NCBI GenBank assembly: GCA_964344935.1
Contig: CAYFPL010000001.1
Location: 1,534,207 to 1,598,206, forward strand
Length of the DNA stretch: 64,000 nucleotides
From: GCA-2731375 sp964344935
Lineage (GTDB): Bacteria; Pseudomonadota; Alphaproteobacteria; GCA-2731375
Direction of reading: 5' to 3'
Shown: positions 42,234-50,985 of the stretch, in pieces
Numbering within the stretch: the stretch's first letter is position 1
Layout of the letters: each line of letters begins with the position of its first letter
Notes under the pieces: generated by a model
What the model was told of the DNA's origin: nothing
Database searches by the model: none
What the model saw: only the letters and a program-made list of their open reading frames with translations
Made by a program: the position numbers and the translations under genes

Positions 42234-43214
42234 TCAATCAAACTGACTCGCCTGGCCGAACAGGGCCGGGATGCCGCCTGTGTGCAGCAGGCAGGCTGGT
42301 TCATCGGCCGCCAGGTCGCCGTTCGCGGCCATGTGCAATAGAGCAGCGGCGGGTTTGGCGGTGTAGGTGTTCTCCAACAACAGACCTTCGTGAGAGGCGA
42401 AGGTACGGATGGCAGCGAGAGACTCGGGCGTGGACTGGTCGTAACCGGCACCCAGGAAATCACCGTGAAACTGGGTCCATTGCCGATAGTCCGACTGCGG
42501 TTCGCCACCCAAACGTTCCCCAATGGCGCGATAGATTTCATCTATCCGTTCCTGCATCTCTCCCACATCGTATTCGACGGAGACCAGGTGCACGGCAAAC
42601 GGCCCGCCCAACATGGCGCAGCCGGACAGGAAGCCCGCTTCCGTCGTACCCATGGAGCCCGGCAGAAAGACATGGCGCAGATCAGAACCGAGTTCCCGCG
42701 ACTGCCGATGCAGTTCCTGGGCGGCCAAGACATAACCCAGGGCGCCCGGGACATTGTCGCCGACAATGTAGGGCCGCCGGCCACGGCGCCGCAGTTCATC
42801 CGTCGCCTCTTGCAACCGCCTGCCGCGCTCGTCCTCATCGACGGGGCCAAGAAAACGAAACGTGGCGCCGTAAAGGTGGCTCAACAGATGGTTGGCCTGC
42901 CGGCGCTGTGGTTCGTGGTCATTGTGCAGGATCAGGCAGTCCAGGCCCAGCTTGGCGGCAGCCGCGGCCGTGGCGCGACACAAGTTCGAGACCAACTGGC
43001 CGGCAACCAGGACGATATCGGCGGATTGCGCCTGGGCCTCGCCCAGCCAGAATTCCAGGCTGCGCAGCTTGTTGCCACCCTGGCCCAACGCAATGGCGTC
43101 GTCCCGCTTGACCCACAGGCTGCCATGCCCGGTCAAGGCTTCAATGCGCGGCAATCGCTCCAACACCGTCGGCGGCTGAAACAGCCGGACCCTGGGAATG
43201 TCCTCTGGGATCAT
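42234..43214 (-). CDS. PLP-dependent D-cysteine desulfhydrase/ACC deaminase family enzyme
   Basis: A fold-type II PLP enzyme of 326 residues. The PLP-lysine is in ALGQGGNKLRSLEFWLGEAQ, and the phosphate-binding Gly/Ser/Thr run is FLPGSMGTTEAGFLSGCAML. VKRDDAIALGQGGNK is shared with D-cysteine desulfhydrase and 1-aminocyclopropane-1-carboxylate deaminase. Which small amino acid it acts on cannot be read. It is the last gene of the MaoC/acyl-CoA dehydrogenase/CaiB/CaiB operon, 17 bases after the second CaiB gene, so it may release a keto acid or amine for the same route. Confidence 0.82.
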   Translation of the reverse strand: MIPEDIPRVRLFQPPTVLERLPRIEALTGHGSLWVKRDDAIALGQGGNKLRSLEFWLGEAQAQSADIVLVAGQLVSNLCRATAAAAAKLGLDCLILHNDHEPQRRQANHLLSHLYGATFRFLGPVDEDERGRRLQEATDELRRRGRRPYIVGDNVPGALGYVLAAQELHRQSRELGSDLRHVFLPGSMGTTEAGFLSGCAMLGGPFAVHLVSVEYDVGEMQERIDEIYRAIGERLGGEPQSDYRQWTQFHGDFLGAGYDQSTPESLAAIRTFASHEGLLLENTYTAKPAAALLHMAANGDLAADEPACLLHTGGIPALFGQASQFD

Positions 43215-43231
43215 CGGCAGAAAGCCCGTCC

Positions 43232-44392
43232 CTAGAATACGCCCTTCTCGCGCATGGCCTCAATGTCGCTATCGGTGTAGCCCACATTGCGCAGGTTTTC
43301 TTCCGTGTGCTGGCCCAGTTCGGGCAGGTCGAAGACCACCTGACCCGGCTCGTCGCGGAACTTCATGGGAATGCCGATATGCTCCCAGCCCTTGTCGTCC
43401 TCGATGATCATCTCCCGGTGCCGGGCCTGCGGGTCGTCGGCGCCTTGCCGGAGGTCGTTCACCGGGGCGAAGGCGGCGTCCACATCCTCGAACCAATCAA
43501 TCCAATAGGCCTGGGTCTGGCTCTTGAAGGTCTCGGCCAGGAACTCCTTGGCCGGGTCCTGGTTCGGGCCGGGGGGCGGCTCGCAGACCTCGATCAAATC
43601 GGGCCGGCCCATCTTGTTCAGGATGGCGGCTGCGAAATGCATTTCGGCCCCGCCCAGGACGACGTATTTCCCATCCTGGGTCTCGTAGATGCGATACATG
43701 GCGTTGCCGCCCCAACTGCGTTCGTCCTTGGGGTTCGGGGGGCGTTTCTCCGCAAACACCGGCCCCATGTTGTTGGGCATGGCCGCGATGACGCTGTCCA
43801 TCATGGCCATATCGATGTAATCGCCCTTGCCCGTATCCCGCTTGCGATAGAGCGCCATCAGGACCGCCGACAGACCCATCATGGAGGTGAGCATATCCGC
43901 ATTGGCGATACCGGGAATGGCCGGTTTGTCGTCGTGGCCCACATTCACGCTCAAGATGCCCGCGTACGCCTGGGTCGCCATATCGTGGGCCGGCTTTTTG
44001 GCATAGGGACCGTCCTGGCCGAAGGCCGAGAGCGAGGCATAGACGATGCCGGGGTTGCGGGCGGCGACGGCGTCATAGCCGACCCCCAGGCGGTCGACGA
44101 CGCCGGGGCGGAAGGCCTCGATCATCACATCGCAGCTCTCGGCGATGCGCAGGGCCGCCTCGACCCCTTCCTCGGTCTTGAGATTGAGTTGCACGCTCTG
44201 CTTGTTGCGATGGGTATTGGCGAAGAACACCGTGACACCATCGCGCACGGCGCCGATCACCCGGTTCGGCTCGCCGCCGTTGATGGGTTCCAGCTTGATC
44301 ACTTCCGCCCCGTGGTCGGCCATCATTTGCGTCAGGAGCGGACCGGGCAGGAAGAGGGAAAGATCGAGAACGCGGATACCTTCGAGTTTCAT
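43232..44392 (-). CDS. CaiB/BaiF family (type III) CoA-transferase
   Basis: A 386-residue type III CoA-transferase. It starts MKLEGIRVLDLSLFLPGPLL, has GAEVIKLEPINGGEPNRVIG, CDVMIEAFRPGVVDRLGVGY, and the catalytic Asp in KKPAHDMATQAYAGIL. The protein is clearly different from the CaiB at 44405-45592, with which it is in tandem (12-base gap). Two CaiB subunits or paralogues in one operon often form a heteromer or handle successive acids. No substrate can be assigned. Confidence 0.88.
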   Translation of the reverse strand: MKLEGIRVLDLSLFLPGPLLTQMMADHGAEVIKLEPINGGEPNRVIGAVRDGVTVFFANTHRNKQSVQLNLKTEEGVEAALRIAESCDVMIEAFRPGVVDRLGVGYDAVAARNPGIVYASLSAFGQDGPYAKKPAHDMATQAYAGILSVNVGHDDKPAIPGIANADMLTSMMGLSAVLMALYRKRDTGKGDYIDMAMMDSVIAAMPNNMGPVFAEKRPPNPKDERSWGGNAMYRIYETQDGKYVVLGGAEMHFAAAILNKMGRPDLIEVCEPPPGPNQDPAKEFLAETFKSQTQAYWIDWFEDVDAAFAPVNDLRQGADDPQARHREMIIEDDKGWEHIGIPMKFRDEPGQVVFDLPELGQHTEENLRNVGYTDSDIEAMREKGVF

Positions 44393-44404
44393 GGCTTCAA
44401 CTTT

Positions 44405-45592
44405 CTAGATGGCGTCGTTCTTGCGCAATTCGGCGATTTCGGCGGATGAATATCCCAATTCCGACAGGATGTCTTCGCTGTCCGCGCCCAGTTTCGGGCC
44501 CGGCCGGGCGGGGATGGCTTCGCCGAGGCGGATCGGGTTGTTCATCAGTTTCAAATCCGGCCGGTCGGGATGCTTGACGGTCTGCACCCCACTGCGGTCG
44601 CGGAAATAGGGGTTATCCAGGGCCGTGGCCAAGTCGTTGACCGGGCCGGCCGGGACCTGGCCGGCGAAGGCCTCGAGCCAATGGGCCGTGGTCTCCTTCA
44701 TCAAGGCCCGGTCCAGCATCAGGGTCAGCTCGTCCCGGTTGGCGTGGCGGCCGTCATAGTCCAGGAATCGTTCATCGGTTTTCCAGTCCGGCTCGCCGAT
44801 GATATCGCACAGGGCCTCCCAGAACTTCTGGGTTTGGGCCATGACGAAGATCCAGCCATCCTTTGAGCGATATAGCTGCGAGGGCACGATGAAAGGATGG
44901 CCCGAGCGCGGCACCCGTTCGGTCACGTCGCCCTCGTTCAAGTACCACACAGCCGGGTAACTCAACTGGTGCATGGCCACATCGTAAAGAGAGATTTCCA
45001 GATCCCGGCCCTTGCCGGTCTGCTTTGCTTCGTGAATGCCGGCCAAAAGACCAAGGCAGGAGGTCACACCTGTCATGTAATCGACGATGGAAAGCCCCAT
45101 GCGGGCAGGCGGTCCGTCGGGCTCTCCACTAAGGCCCAGAAAGCCCGCCTCGGCCTGCATCAGGAAGTCATAGCCCGGCCAGCCGGCGCGCTCCCCATCG
45201 TTGCCGTAGGCCGAGACGTGGGCGCAGACAATTGCGGGGTTATGTTCTGCCAAATCCACATGGCGCAGACCCAACTTTTTCGGCTGGTCGCCGCGCAGGT
45301 TGTTGGTCAGGCCGTCTGCCGTGGCCACCAGTTTGTGGAACACCGCCCTGCCGTCGGGATGCTTCAGGTCCAGGCTCAGAGAGCGTTTGTTGCGGTTGAA
45401 GGCCTGGAAGAACTGGCTGTCGGCCTGGCCCAGATGGTGCGGCCCCACGTGGCGGGCCACATCACCGCCCGTTTTGCGGTTCTCGATCTTGATCAGATCG
45501 GCGCCCAGGTCGGCCAGGAAGCCGGTGCCGTATGGTCCCGCACCATAATGTTCGACGGCAACGATACGCAAACCGGCAAGAGGCAGGCTCAC
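44405..45592 (-). CDS. CaiB/BaiF family (type III) CoA-transferase
   Basis: A 395-residue type III CoA-transferase starting at GTG (VSLPLAGLRIVAVEHYGAGP), whose first four bases overlap the upstream acyl-CoA dehydrogenase stop (GTGA). The start is chosen from this overlap; a longer frame reaches 45742 but lies inside the dehydrogenase gene. GADLIKIENRKTGGDVARHV and the catalytic Asp in WPGYDFLMQAEAGFLG are in place. It carries the second step of CoA handling in the operon and is translationally coupled to the dehydrogenase. Confidence 0.9.
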   Translation of the reverse strand: MSLPLAGLRIVAVEHYGAGPYGTGFLADLGADLIKIENRKTGGDVARHVGPHHLGQADSQFFQAFNRNKRSLSLDLKHPDGRAVFHKLVATADGLTNNLRGDQPKKLGLRHVDLAEHNPAIVCAHVSAYGNDGERAGWPGYDFLMQAEAGFLGLSGEPDGPPARMGLSIVDYMTGVTSCLGLLAGIHEAKQTGKGRDLEISLYDVAMHQLSYPAVWYLNEGDVTERVPRSGHPFIVPSQLYRSKDGWIFVMAQTQKFWEALCDIIGEPDWKTDERFLDYDGRHANRDELTLMLDRALMKETTAHWLEAFAGQVPAGPVNDLATALDNPYFRDRSGVQTVKHPDRPDLKLMNNPIRLGEAIPARPGPKLGADSEDILSELGYSSAEIAELRKNDAI

Positions 45593-46770
45593 ACTGGGTT
45601 CCTTTCCACCAGCTGCCGGGCGATGATGATGCGCTGCATCTCGTTGGTGCCTTCGCCGATGCACATCAAAGGCGCATCTCGATAATAGCGTTCCACATGG
45701 AATTCCTTGGAGTAGCCATAGGCCCCGTGGATGCGCATGCACTCGGTGGCGTTCTCCAGCGCCGTTTCCGAGGCGAAAAGCTTCGCCATGCCCGCCTCCA
45801 TATCGCAGCGTTCGCCCTTGTCATAGGCGGTGGCAGCGCTTTCCACCAGCAGGCGGGCCGCCTCGCAGCGGGTCGCCATGTCACCCAGCTTGATCTGGAT
45901 CGCCTGATGCTGGCAGATCGGCTTGCCCATGGTCTCGCGCACCTGGGAATAGGCGGTGGCATCTTTCAGCGCCGCATTGGCGATGCCCACGCCCCGGGCG
46001 GCCACATTGATGCGGCCCAGTTCCAGCCCGCCCACCGCATGGCGGAAGCCGAAGCCTTCCTCGCCCCCGATCAGACGGTCGGCGGGGATGCGGTAGTCCT
46101 CGAACACCAGTTCGGCGCTGTCGATGCCTTTGTAGCCTAGCTTCTCGAGCTTGCGGCCTACGCTGAAGCCCGGACCTTTCTCGGCGATGAACAGGGAAGT
46201 GCCCTTGTGGCGGGGCTCCATATCCGGGTCGGTCTTGACCAAAAGGGCGACGCAGCCGCCCTCGATGCCATTGGAAATCCAGGTTTTGGTGCCGTTGATG
46301 ACATAGTCATCGCCATCGCGCACGGCGCGGGTGCGGATGGCCTGCAAATCGGTGCCGCAGTTGGGTTCCGTGAGGGCCAGGGCGCCGCGCAATTCACCGC
46401 TGGCGAAGCGGGGCAGGAACGTGCGCTTTTGATCTTCGGTGCCGAAACGCTCCACCGCCGCCGCCATGATCAGGTGGGAATTGAAGATGCCGCTGAGGCT
46501 CATCCAGACTTCCGAAACGGCGGTGACGATCTTGGCGTAGGTGCCCGCCGGCAGGCCCAGGCCGCCATATTCCTGGCCGATAGTGGCGCCGAACAGGCCC
46601 AGCTCCTTCATCTGTTCCACCATCTCGTGGGGATAGACGTCGCCATGTTCCAGTTCCAGCACATGTTCGCGCACGTCCCGGTCCAGCCACCTTTGCACCG
46701 CGTCGAGCAGTTGTTGTTCGTCCTCGCGGGTAATGCTCTCGCCCGCCCGGTTGCTCAAGGTCTCGCTCAT
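45589..46770 (-). CDS. Acyl-CoA dehydrogenase, classical catalytic Glu
   Basis: FAD-dependent acyl-CoA dehydrogenase of 393 residues. ALTEPNCGTDLQAIRTRAVR and TKTWISNGIEGGCVALLV bind FAD and substrate, MRIHGAYGYSKEFHVERYYR precedes the flavin, and the base is the canonical Glu of IGEGTNEMQR. The Thr255-type position reads Gly (LELGRINVAARG), so catalysis uses the C-terminal Glu as in MCAD or glutaryl-CoA dehydrogenase. It lies between the MaoC and CaiB genes, with a 2-base gap to the former and a 4-base overlap with the latter. Confidence 0.93.
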   Translation of the reverse strand: MSETLSNRAGESITREDEQQLLDAVQRWLDRDVREHVLELEHGDVYPHEMVEQMKELGLFGATIGQEYGGLGLPAGTYAKIVTAVSEVWMSLSGIFNSHLIMAAAVERFGTEDQKRTFLPRFASGELRGALALTEPNCGTDLQAIRTRAVRDGDDYVINGTKTWISNGIEGGCVALLVKTDPDMEPRHKGTSLFIAEKGPGFSVGRKLEKLGYKGIDSAELVFEDYRIPADRLIGGEEGFGFRHAVGGLELGRINVAARGVGIANAALKDATAYSQVRETMGKPICQHQAIQIKLGDMATRCEAARLLVESAATAYDKGERCDMEAGMAKLFASETALENATECMRIHGAYGYSKEFHVERYYRDAPLMCIGEGTNEMQRIIIARQLVERNPV

Positions 46771-46772
46771 GG

Positions 46773-47321
46773 TTATTCCCCTTTTTCTGACGCCGCTTGT
46801 TCCGCCGCCAGCATCTTGTCGTCCACGCCATGGCCCCGCTTGGGCACCAGCACGGTGCGCTGGTAACTCATGACCAAGGTGCCGTCCTGTTTATAGGCCC
46901 GGGTGTCGACCGTGACCATGCCCTGGGTGGGCCGGGATTTGGATTCCCGTTTCGATTTCACTTCTGATTCCGCGTACAGAGTATCGCCGTTGAAGACCGG
47001 CGCCGGCATGGAAATATCAGTCCAGCCCAGATTGGCGATGGCCTTCTGGCTGACATCGGAAACACTCATGCCGGCGACCACGGCCAGAGTCAGGGCGGAA
47101 TTGACGATGGGTTTACCGAATTCGCTATGCTTGGCGTATTCCGCATCGAAGTGCAGTGGATGCTGGTTCATGGTCAACAACGTGAACCAGGTATTATCCG
47201 CCTCCGATATGGTGCGGCCGGGGCGGTGCTCATATACATCGCCAATTTCAAAATCCTCGTAATAGCGGCCGAATGTCTCGCGATAGCGGCCCTCGCCGGT
47301 CTGAACGGCACCGTCTCTCAT
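46773..47321 (-). CDS. MaoC-family acyl-CoA dehydratase/hydratase
   Basis: A 182-residue single hotdog MaoC protein. The hydratase motif is present as ISEADNTWFTLLTMNQHPLH followed by FDAEYAKHSEFGKPIV, supplying the catalytic Asp and His. It would catalyse R-specific hydration of an enoyl-CoA or dehydration of a methylmalyl-CoA-type compound. It is the first gene of a five-gene operon and is divergent from the second acyl-CoA dehydrogenase gene by 111 bases. The last 30 residues (VDDKMLAAEQAASEKGE) form a charged tail outside the fold. Confidence 0.88.
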   Translation of the reverse strand: MRDGAVQTGEGRYRETFGRYYEDFEIGDVYEHRPGRTISEADNTWFTLLTMNQHPLHFDAEYAKHSEFGKPIVNSALTLAVVAGMSVSDVSQKAIANLGWTDISMPAPVFNGDTLYAESEVKSKRESKSRPTQGMVTVDTRAYKQDGTLVMSYQRTVLVPKRGHGVDDKMLAAEQAASEKGE

Positions 47322-47432
47322 GCCAACGTCTCCTCAAGGAATGCTGTGATTTTCGCCATTCTCCGGGGCGGAGCTCTTTTGGTCAATGCGGCTCTATGAA
47401 GGGCCGCGAAGGTTCCGCTATAAAGGCGGAAA

Positions 47433-48638
47433 ATGCAGACAGAACAGGAGCCGGCCGCCGCCGGATGTGTAATGGACCTTTCCTTCACCGACGACCAGAT
47501 TGCCGTACGCGATGCCATCGCCAAATTGTGTGAAAACTACGACGATGCCTATTGGCTGGAACGGGACACCGACGGCGAATTTCCCGAAGCCTTCGTCAAG
47601 GATATTGCCGACGGCGGCTGGCTAGGCATCGCCATGCCCGAAGAGGTGGGCGGCTCCAACCTGGGCGTCACGGAAGCGGCCCTGATGATGCAGACCATTG
47701 CCCAATCGGGGGCCGGTTTCTCTGGCTGTTCGGCCATTCACATCAATATCTTTGGTCCCCATCCCCTGGTCGTTCACGGCACGGACGAGCAGAAGAACCG
47801 CCTGCTGCCCCGCCTGATCCGGGGCGAGGACCGCACCTGTTTCGGCGTCACCGAGCCCAATGCGGGCCTGGATACCACGCGGATCGAAACCAGGGCTGTG
47901 CTGGAAGGCGATAAATACATCGTCAACGGCCGCAAGATGTGGACCTCCACCGCCCAGACCGCCAACAAGATCCTGCTTCTCGCCCGCACCACGCCTCGGG
48001 AGGAAGGCGCCAAGCCGACCGATGGCATCACATTGTTCTATACCGACTTCGATCGGGAGTATTGCGAGGCCCAGGTTATTCCAAAGATGGGCCGCAAGGC
48101 GGTGGATTCCAACGCCACTTTCTATGACAACTTGCCCGTCCCCGTGACCGACCGGGTGGGCGAGGAAGGCAAGGGCTTCTATTACCTGCTCGACGGCATC
48201 AACCCCGAACGAATCCTGGTCGCGGCGGAGGCCGTGGGCCTGGGCCGAGCCGCCCTGCGCAAGGCAGTGGATTATGCCAATGAACGGGTGGTGTTCGACC
48301 GGCCCATCGGCCAGAACCAGGCTATCCAGCATCCCCTGGCCGCCGCCTGGGCGCACCTGGAGGCGGCTGACGCCATGGTCTGGAAGGCCGCCAACCTTTA
48401 TGACAACGGCCAGCCCTGCGGTGCGGAGGCCAACGCTGCCAAGTATCTCGCCGCCGAAGCGTGCTTTACAGCCTGTGAACAGGCAGTGATGACCCATGGC
48501 GGCATGGGCTATGCCAAGGAATTCCATGTGGAGCGCTACATGCGCGAGGCCTTCATCGCCCGCATCGCACCGGTCAGCCGCGAGATGATCCTCAATTTCA
48601 TCGGACAGCATGTCCTGAAGATGCCGCGGTCCTATTGA
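47433..48638 (+). CDS. Acyl-CoA dehydrogenase with apparently relocated catalytic Glu
   Basis: A 401-residue acyl-CoA dehydrogenase with normal FAD/substrate regions (FGVTEPNAGLDTTRIETRAV, GRKMWTSTAQTANKILLLAR) and C-terminal MTHGGMGYAKEFHVERYMRE. The usual EGTNE stretch with the catalytic Glu is replaced by IARIAPVSREMILNFI. Instead, Glu259 in INPERILVAAEAVGLG sits at the position equivalent to MCAD Thr255, where isovaleryl-CoA and long-chain dehydrogenases carry their base. The gene ends in the MPRSY tail of this subgroup. ATG at 47433 has AAGGCGGAAA before it; ATG at 47472 is a possible shorter start. Activity on branched acyl-CoA is likely but untested. Confidence 0.9.
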   Translation: MQTEQEPAAAGCVMDLSFTDDQIAVRDAIAKLCENYDDAYWLERDTDGEFPEAFVKDIADGGWLGIAMPEEVGGSNLGVTEAALMMQTIAQSGAGFSGCSAIHINIFGPHPLVVHGTDEQKNRLLPRLIRGEDRTCFGVTEPNAGLDTTRIETRAVLEGDKYIVNGRKMWTSTAQTANKILLLARTTPREEGAKPTDGITLFYTDFDREYCEAQVIPKMGRKAVDSNATFYDNLPVPVTDRVGEEGKGFYYLLDGINPERILVAAEAVGLGRAALRKAVDYANERVVFDRPIGQNQAIQHPLAAAWAHLEAADAMVWKAANLYDNGQPCGAEANAAKYLAAEACFTACEQAVMTHGGMGYAKEFHVERYMREAFIARIAPVSREMILNFIGQHVLKMPRSY

Positions 48639-48809
48639 CGCAGATTTTCAGGATTTCAACAGGCAGGAATGGCCCGGCAGGGCGGCGCGAATCGCCAAAT
48701 ATTAACAAATCGTTAACGTCGACCTGGGCGGAATCCCCCGCCGTTACTGGCCAAAAGACCCATAATTGACCTGAAAGCCAGATATTTCGGGCGAATCCGC
48801 AGTGCGCGC

Positions 48810-48838
48810 TTGTCAATATCTGCCCGCTCTGATACACG
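48810..48838 (+). promoter_or_regulatory. Weak sigma-70 promoter candidate for the HU gene
   Basis: TTGTCA at 48810-48815 (five of six to the -35 consensus) is followed after 17 bases by TACACG at 48833-48838 (three of six). It lies 40 bases upstream of the HU start. HU genes are strongly expressed, so a better promoter may exist elsewhere in the 240-base gap, which otherwise holds nothing recognisable. Confidence 0.3.
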
Positions 48839-48878
48839 GGGCGAATCACCAACCTCTGGCATCAGTGAGACATCAGAT

Positions 48879-49163
48879 ATGAGCAAAGCCGCACTTATTG
48901 AGCGCGTCGCCAAAAAAGGCAAACTCTCCAAGGCAGAAGCCGGCCGCGTGGTCGACCTCGTTATGGGCGAAATGCAGGCTGGCCTGAAAGCCGCCAAGAA
49001 GGAAGGCAAGTACACCATCGGTACGTTCGGCACCTTCTCCATCTCCAAGCGGAAAGCCCGCAAGGGCCGTAACCCGCAGACCGGCGAGCCGATCAAGATC
49101 AAGGCTTCCAAGGTCCTGAAATTCAAGCCTGCCGCACAGTTGAAGAAAGCGGCCGGCTGCTAA
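48879..49163 (+). CDS. HU-family DNA-binding protein
   Basis: Histone-like nucleoid protein of 94 residues that bends and compacts DNA as a dimer. MSKAALIERVAKKGKLSKAE is the helical N-terminus, and the beta-arm contains the signature GTFSISKRKARKGRNPQTGE with the intercalating Pro in RNPQTG. ATG at 48879 begins the conserved fold; an upstream in-frame start near 48810 would add 23 residues not seen in HU. It is a monocistronic gene with a terminator-like hairpin about 50 bases after its stop. Confidence 0.93.
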   Translation: MSKAALIERVAKKGKLSKAEAGRVVDLVMGEMQAGLKAAKKEGKYTIGTFGTFSISKRKARKGRNPQTGEPIKIKASKVLKFKPAAQLKKAAGC

Positions 49164-49213
49164 CTGATTTATTCCGGCGCCAGTGCGCCGTAGATCGGTT
49201 AACGTTATAAATA

Positions 49214-49250
49214 GGGGGTCCGTGGCGCTGCCGCGGGCCCCCTGTTCTAT
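49214..49250 (+). terminator. Rho-independent terminator candidate after the HU gene
   Basis: GGGGGTCCG at 49214-49222 pairs with CGGGCCCCC at 49234-49242, nine pairs including one G-U, with an 11-base loop. A T-rich tract TGTTCTATTTC follows. It sits between the HU stop and the ThDP enzyme start. Confidence 0.6.
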
Positions 49251-49283
49251 TTCGGTTTCCTTGTTGCAGATGGGTTGGCGATC

Positions 49284-50981
49284 ATGAACCAGAGCAATCG
49301 TATGAGCGGCGCCGAAGCCATGGTGGAGATGCTGCGCGGCCATGGCGTGGACTATATTTTCGGCCTGTGCGGTGATACGTCGCTGCCGTTTTACGATGCC
49401 CTGCACCGCCTGAACCATGGCATGACCCATATATTAAGCCGGGACGAACGTTCGGCCGCCTATATGGCCGACGGCTATGCCCGGGTTTCGGGCAAGGTGG
49501 GGGTGTGCGAAGGGCCTTCTGGGGGCGGCGCAACCTATATCGCGCCGGGCCTGGTAGAGGCCAATGAGAGCTCCATCCCGATCCTGGCCATCACCACCGA
49601 CATCGGCGTCGGCAGCCGGGGCCGCTATGCCCTGACGGAACTGGACCAGTCCGCCCTGTTTCGGCCCCTGACAAAGTGGAACGGGGTTATCGAACGGGCC
49701 GAAGACATCCCGAAAATGCTGCGTACCGCCTTTCGTCAGATGACAACGGGCCGGCCGGGGGCGGCACATCTGGCGCTGCCGTTCGATGTCCAGACCGGTC
49801 CCGTGGACGGCGCCGATATCTGGTGCGATGCGGACCTGGGCCGCCATCCCGCCTGGCCCACGGCGCCTGATCCTGCCGCCATCGCCAAACTGGCCCAGGT
49901 ATTGCTATCGGCGCGAAACCCGGTGGTGGTCTGCGGCGGCGGTGTGGTTTTGGCCGGTGCCGAGGGCGGCCTGATCCGTCTTGTCGAACAGCTTGAAATA
50001 CCCGTCGCCACGACCATCAGCGGCAAGGGCTCGATCCCCGAGGATCATCCCCTGGCCGTTGGCGTCGTGGGCAGCAACGGCGGTGTGCAAGAGACCCGGC
50101 GATTTATGGAAGCGGCAGATCTGATCCTGCTGATCGGCTGCCGCGCCGGCTCGGTCACCACGGAGCGTTGGCGCTATCCCGCGCCGGGGGCCTGCCGCAT
50201 CGCCCATATCGACAGCGATCCCGGTGTCATCGGCGCAAATTATCCGACCGAGGCGGCGGTGGTCGCGGATGCCAAGCTGGCGTTGGCGGCCCTGAACGCA
50301 GAGATCGGCGCGCCAACGCCCCCTGCGCGGGATCTGAACGAGGCTGCGGTGGAAGAGGCCAAGACCGCGAAATTCGCTGCCTTCCATGCTCTGGCGCAAA
50401 GCGACGAGCGGCCGATCCGACCGGAACGCCTGGTGGCAACGCTTTCCCATCTATTGGATGACAGCGCCGTGGTGATCGCCGATCCCGGCACGCCATGTCC
50501 CTACCTCTCCGCCTATTACCCTGTTCTGCGGGCCGGGCGGCAATACTTCTCCAACCGGGCCCATGGCGCCCTGGGTTATTCCCTGCCGGCATCCGTCGGT
50601 GCCTACTATGGCCGGCCGGGGGCCAAGGTGGTGGCCGTCATGGGGGATGGCAGCTTCGGTTTTAACGCCGGGGAATTGGAAACCGTGACGCGCCTGGGCC
50701 TGCCGATCACCTTCGTGGTGGTCTCCAACAGCGTGTTCGGCTGGATCAAGGCGGGGCAGAAATCCGGTTTTGACGAACGCTATTTCTCGGTGGATTTCTC
50801 CACCACCAACCATGCCCAGGTGGCAGAGGCGTTCGGTTTGAAGACCTGGCGGGTCGAGGATCCGGGCGAGTTGCAAAGCAAGATGGACGAAGCCCTGAAC
50901 TGTCCCGGCCCGGCCCTGATCGATGTCCTTTGCCAGCCTTTGCAGGACGCGAACGCCCCTGTCAGTGAGTGGGTGGCCTAA
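49284..50981 (+). CDS. Thiamine-diphosphate-dependent enzyme, acetolactate synthase-like
   Basis: A 565-residue three-domain ThDP enzyme. The ThDP-activating Glu is in ILSRDERSAAYMADGYARVS, GEGPSGGGA-like residues CEGPSGGGATYI bind the substrate edge, and the cofactor metal motif GDGSFGFNAGELET with VVVSNSVFGW is in the C-terminal domain. It is the catalytic-subunit type of acetolactate synthase, but no regulatory subunit gene follows and the family also covers decarboxylases, oxalyl-CoA decarboxylase and others, so the reaction is open. ATG at 49284 is used in preference to TTG at 49275. It converges on the oxidoreductase gene with a 4-base gap. Confidence 0.85.
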   Translation: MNQSNRMSGAEAMVEMLRGHGVDYIFGLCGDTSLPFYDALHRLNHGMTHILSRDERSAAYMADGYARVSGKVGVCEGPSGGGATYIAPGLVEANESSIPILAITTDIGVGSRGRYALTELDQSALFRPLTKWNGVIERAEDIPKMLRTAFRQMTTGRPGAAHLALPFDVQTGPVDGADIWCDADLGRHPAWPTAPDPAAIAKLAQVLLSARNPVVVCGGGVVLAGAEGGLIRLVEQLEIPVATTISGKGSIPEDHPLAVGVVGSNGGVQETRRFMEAADLILLIGCRAGSVTTERWRYPAPGACRIAHIDSDPGVIGANYPTEAAVVADAKLALAALNAEIGAPTPPARDLNEAAVEEAKTAKFAAFHALAQSDERPIRPERLVATLSHLLDDSAVVIADPGTPCPYLSAYYPVLRAGRQYFSNRAHGALGYSLPASVGAYYGRPGAKVVAVMGDGSFGFNAGELETVTRLGLPITFVVVSNSVFGWIKAGQKSGFDERYFSVDFSTTNHAQVAEAFGLKTWRVEDPGELQSKMDEALNCPGPALIDVLCQPLQDANAPVSEWVA

Positions 50982-50985
50982 CGGG

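Noticed and set aside
44405..45742. CaiB protein starting at 45742
   Set aside because: The added 50 residues are encoded inside the acyl-CoA dehydrogenase gene in another frame and are not CaiB-like. The GTG at 45592 with a GTGA overlap is the natural start.
49175..49190. Perfect 6-bp hairpin CGGCGC-CAGT-GCGCCG after the HU gene
   Set aside because: No T-tract follows it. The stronger structure at 49214-49242 is a better terminator candidate.
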